From Tachypleus tridentatus (lineage: Eukaryota; Arthropoda; Merostomata; Xiphosura; Limulidae), in NCBI RefSeq assembly GCF_004210375.1, contig NC_134834.1, positions 157,375,290 to 157,439,289 on the forward strand: a stretch of 64,000 nucleotides of DNA. The letters are read 5' to 3'. The position numbers and the translations under genes were made by a program. The notes beneath the pieces were generated by a model. That model ran no database searches, was not told the origin of the DNA, and saw nothing but the letters and a program-made list of their open reading frames with translations. Of this stretch, positions 37,386-64,000 are shown one piece after another; the stretch's first letter is position 1, and each line of letters begins with the position of its first letter.

Positions 37386-37929
37386 TTGGGGAAGAAAGCT
37401 GATTGTTAGATGGAAATGTATTTTGGTCAATTAAAAACAAAATAAGGTAACCAGGTAACAGCAGAGGTAATTAATAAGATATGAGCTTTCTTCTGAATCC
37501 TAGAATGATTTAGATAACTCAAATTCAAAGACTGAGGTCGTTTTTACAGGAACGAAGAATGGATGTTATAAAAAATGAAAACACACTAAAATGAATCGAC
37601 TGCTTTTTTTAAAACAATTACTAATTGCATTTTTAAAGAAATAACCATTAAATTATAAAGCTGAAGCACTAAGCTTCAATTAAAAAAAGGCTTAAGTTTT
37701 TATTATTAGTGTATGATAAATATCTATCCTAAAATGTTTGGAGGTGTAAATGTATTTACTCCCAGCTTTTACTATCTTATAATTTTTACTGCACTAAACT
37801 AGTGTAAAGAGTCAACAAAGATAGAGAAAAGAGTGAATTAATTAAAACGCACATATGATGCATGTTTTTTAACTTTTCATTACTTCTTGTATCTTTTTGG
37901 AAAAATTATGATTTATGACAGATACGGGG

Positions 37930-38050
37930 CACGTTCCCCACACGCTGCCTCAGCAGTAAGTCTGAAGAATCAGTTTTCGATACCCGCCATTGGCACAGCA
38001 CATATAGCCCATTGTGTAGCTTTGTACTTAACAACAAACAAGCAAACACA
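37930..38050 (+). repeat. SINE family B
   Basis: CTGCCTCAGCAGTAAGTCTG, TTTTCGATACCCGCCATTGG and GCCCATTGTGTAGCTTTGTA, with a CAAACAAGCAAAC tail. It lacks part of the anticodon-arm region. Confidence 0.8.
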
Positions 38051-39075
38051 CACACTGAGCACATTAAGAAAGTGTCATCTGTTTTTAGTTTTGATAGATA
38101 GAACAAAAATTTTCAATGATTATTTTAAAATACCGCAGAGCTAAAGTCATATTTAAATAAAAATAATTTTATACCAAAAGTCTTGTATGTGAAACGTTAC
38201 ACAATATTGGTATAAATTTTTGGGATGGATAAATCATTTACTTATACGCTATAATGTATTTTGACTAAAAAGAATTGTGAAAAAAGCCTTTAATAGCTAT
38301 AAATTATAAACATGTAAAGGTTGATTCTATGTTATTTACTTTATAAAATTATTCCAAACATTTTTAAGATTAGTATTGCAAAGTTCTGTCAACACGAATT
38401 TGGTAATATTATTTATTGCCATCATCAGTAAATTTTAATACTTTTATTTTTGCACAAAATCCGATATGTCAGGTATATTTATTTCGAATGTTGTTCATTG
38501 TTAACATTTTTTATCATTGAACTCCTGAGAAAAGTTTTTAAATTTCAGTCAAAGATACGGTTTGTTTTAAATGTAACAAAGGTCATTTTGGCCATCAAAA
38601 CTAAATATAACATGCTATCTTTCTGCTGTCTAGAACAGGTTATGACAAGGTCGTAAGGAATCAGAGTAATTAATAGTCCTTACATGCGAGATTATTTCGA
38701 TCAGAGCATGAGTCAACCTGCCAGACTCTACTGCATGTTATCTGACTTATAGCTTTCAACAAAACCAAAACTCGCGTGTCTCAACCAGCTTTTGACGAAA
38801 TCAAAAAATGCGCGATGAAAACTATGATAATTACCTGACCACAAATGGAATTCTGATGTCTAAGAAAGAGAAAATAAGAGGGTCAAGGTAGTCCATGGTA
38901 TCTCAATAAATAGTAGTTTCCTCTGATATCCAAATATGGTCCCCCAGAGATGGTTGTTAAGCTTTATTTTGAAAGGCTGTCCTTTTCAAACTGGAGGTCC
39001 AGTGGGTGTGCGGAAAGTATACAGACAGTTGGTTTTGTAGAGCATTTGAGATTGTTTCTTACCTGTTTGTCTATT

Positions 39076-63517
<24,442 letters not shown>

Positions 63518-63639
63518 GTAAGTTTTAAACAATCAGTTATAAGGCTAAATCACTGATCATACAAAAAACAACCAGCTGTAAAGCTCTTCTACTGGTCACA
63601 ATTAACATAACACAATAACATAAGGTTTAGGGACAACAA

Positions 63640-64000
63640 GAGATCTATTGATCTGTCTTGACTGTCCCATCCTTTTAGCCAAACTTAAAGCTATTAAGTA
63701 AAAAGAACTAAAGCCAGCCTTTATCATTCATATATCTCAAGCTTTCTTTTAAGCTCACTCAACTTTACTGTCTTTGCAACATCCGAAGGCAATCCATTCC
63801 ATAGGCCAACCAACCTATTTGAAAAATGAAATTGTCTTAGCTGAAGACAGCTTCTATCTTGCCTAGATCTATATTTGTGTCTTCTAGTTCTATAATTCTA
63901 GCTGCTTAGTATGGAATATGTTGATATATCAACATATCAATTCAGTTTAAAATCTTAAACATTTCAATCATATTTCCTCTAACTCTTCTTTTTTCAAGAA
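63640..64000 (-). mobile_element. CR1/L2-like LINE, ORF2 C-terminal end
   Basis: The minus-strand translation reads LEKRRVRGNMIEMFKILN near 64000, RHKYRSRQDR at about 63880, then FSNRLVGLWNGLPSDVAK-like sequence across small frame changes at about 63770-63830. This is the conserved end of many CR1/L2-type reverse transcriptase ORFs. The element extends beyond the window. Confidence 0.7.

Larger units (their letters stand above)
34281..39075. other. Intergenic region between laminin gamma and the ADAMTS-like gene
   Basis: About 4.8 kb without a supported gene. It holds the palindrome at 34678, a 35-bp direct repeat at 36295 and three SINE-B copies. The promoter and any 5' non-coding exon of the downstream gene should be here, but I could not locate them from sequence. 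Confidence 0.5.

Overview
This is an AT-rich, intron-rich stretch of animal nuclear DNA: every coding block has GT/AG borders, introns run from about 0.2 to 6.5 kb, and interspersed repeats are dense. Two genes lie head-to-tail on the + strand. The two abundant tRNA-derived SINE families look like those I remember from horseshoe crab genomes, so Xiphosura (Chelicerata) is my best guess. That attribution rests on recall, not on a search.

Gene 1 (1770-32454) is the 3' four-fifths of a laminin gamma chain of the gamma-1/LanB2 type. I could place 22 exons. They join in a single open frame of 1281 full codons ending in TAA. The order is LE repeats, a laminin IV domain, more LE repeats including the nidogen-binding one, then the long coiled coil with its C-terminal cysteine and nearby glutamate. 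The LN domain and first LE repeat must lie upstream. Its introns hold a nearly complete but broken non-LTR retrotransposon (12829-17820), a 5'-truncated Penelope-like element (10199-11430), Tc1-type remnants, a nested MITE and old SINEs.

An intergenic stretch of about 6.6 kb (32455-39075) holds the laminin 3' UTR and a few SINE fragments.

Gene 2 (39076-63517, running past the window) encodes a secreted ADAMTS-like/papilin-family protein. It has a signal peptide, a first thrombospondin type 1 repeat (TSR), the ADAMTS cysteine-rich and spacer modules, a large Asn/Ser/Lys-rich insert from one roughly 1 kb exon, and at least two more TSRs plus the start of another. No metalloprotease domain lies between the signal peptide and the first TSR. 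Its introns carry two Tc1/mariner elements (51822-53259 and 54264-55798), a 23-bp satellite, a 41-bp minisatellite, many SINEs, and a minisatellite that grew from an exon/intron junction. A CR1/L2-like LINE end lies on the - strand at the right edge.

Both genes encode secreted extracellular-matrix proteins: laminin gamma is a basement-membrane trimer subunit, and ADAMTS-like/papilin proteins are matrix modulators. Nothing in the sequence shows co-regulation. I found no bacterial-type system, CRISPR array, rRNA or genuine tRNA gene. The most interesting signals are repeat biology: a 3' tail shared by both SINE families and the LINE, a nearly intact Penelope-like ORF with a ribozyme-like hairpin, and the minisatellite that copies a splice donor.
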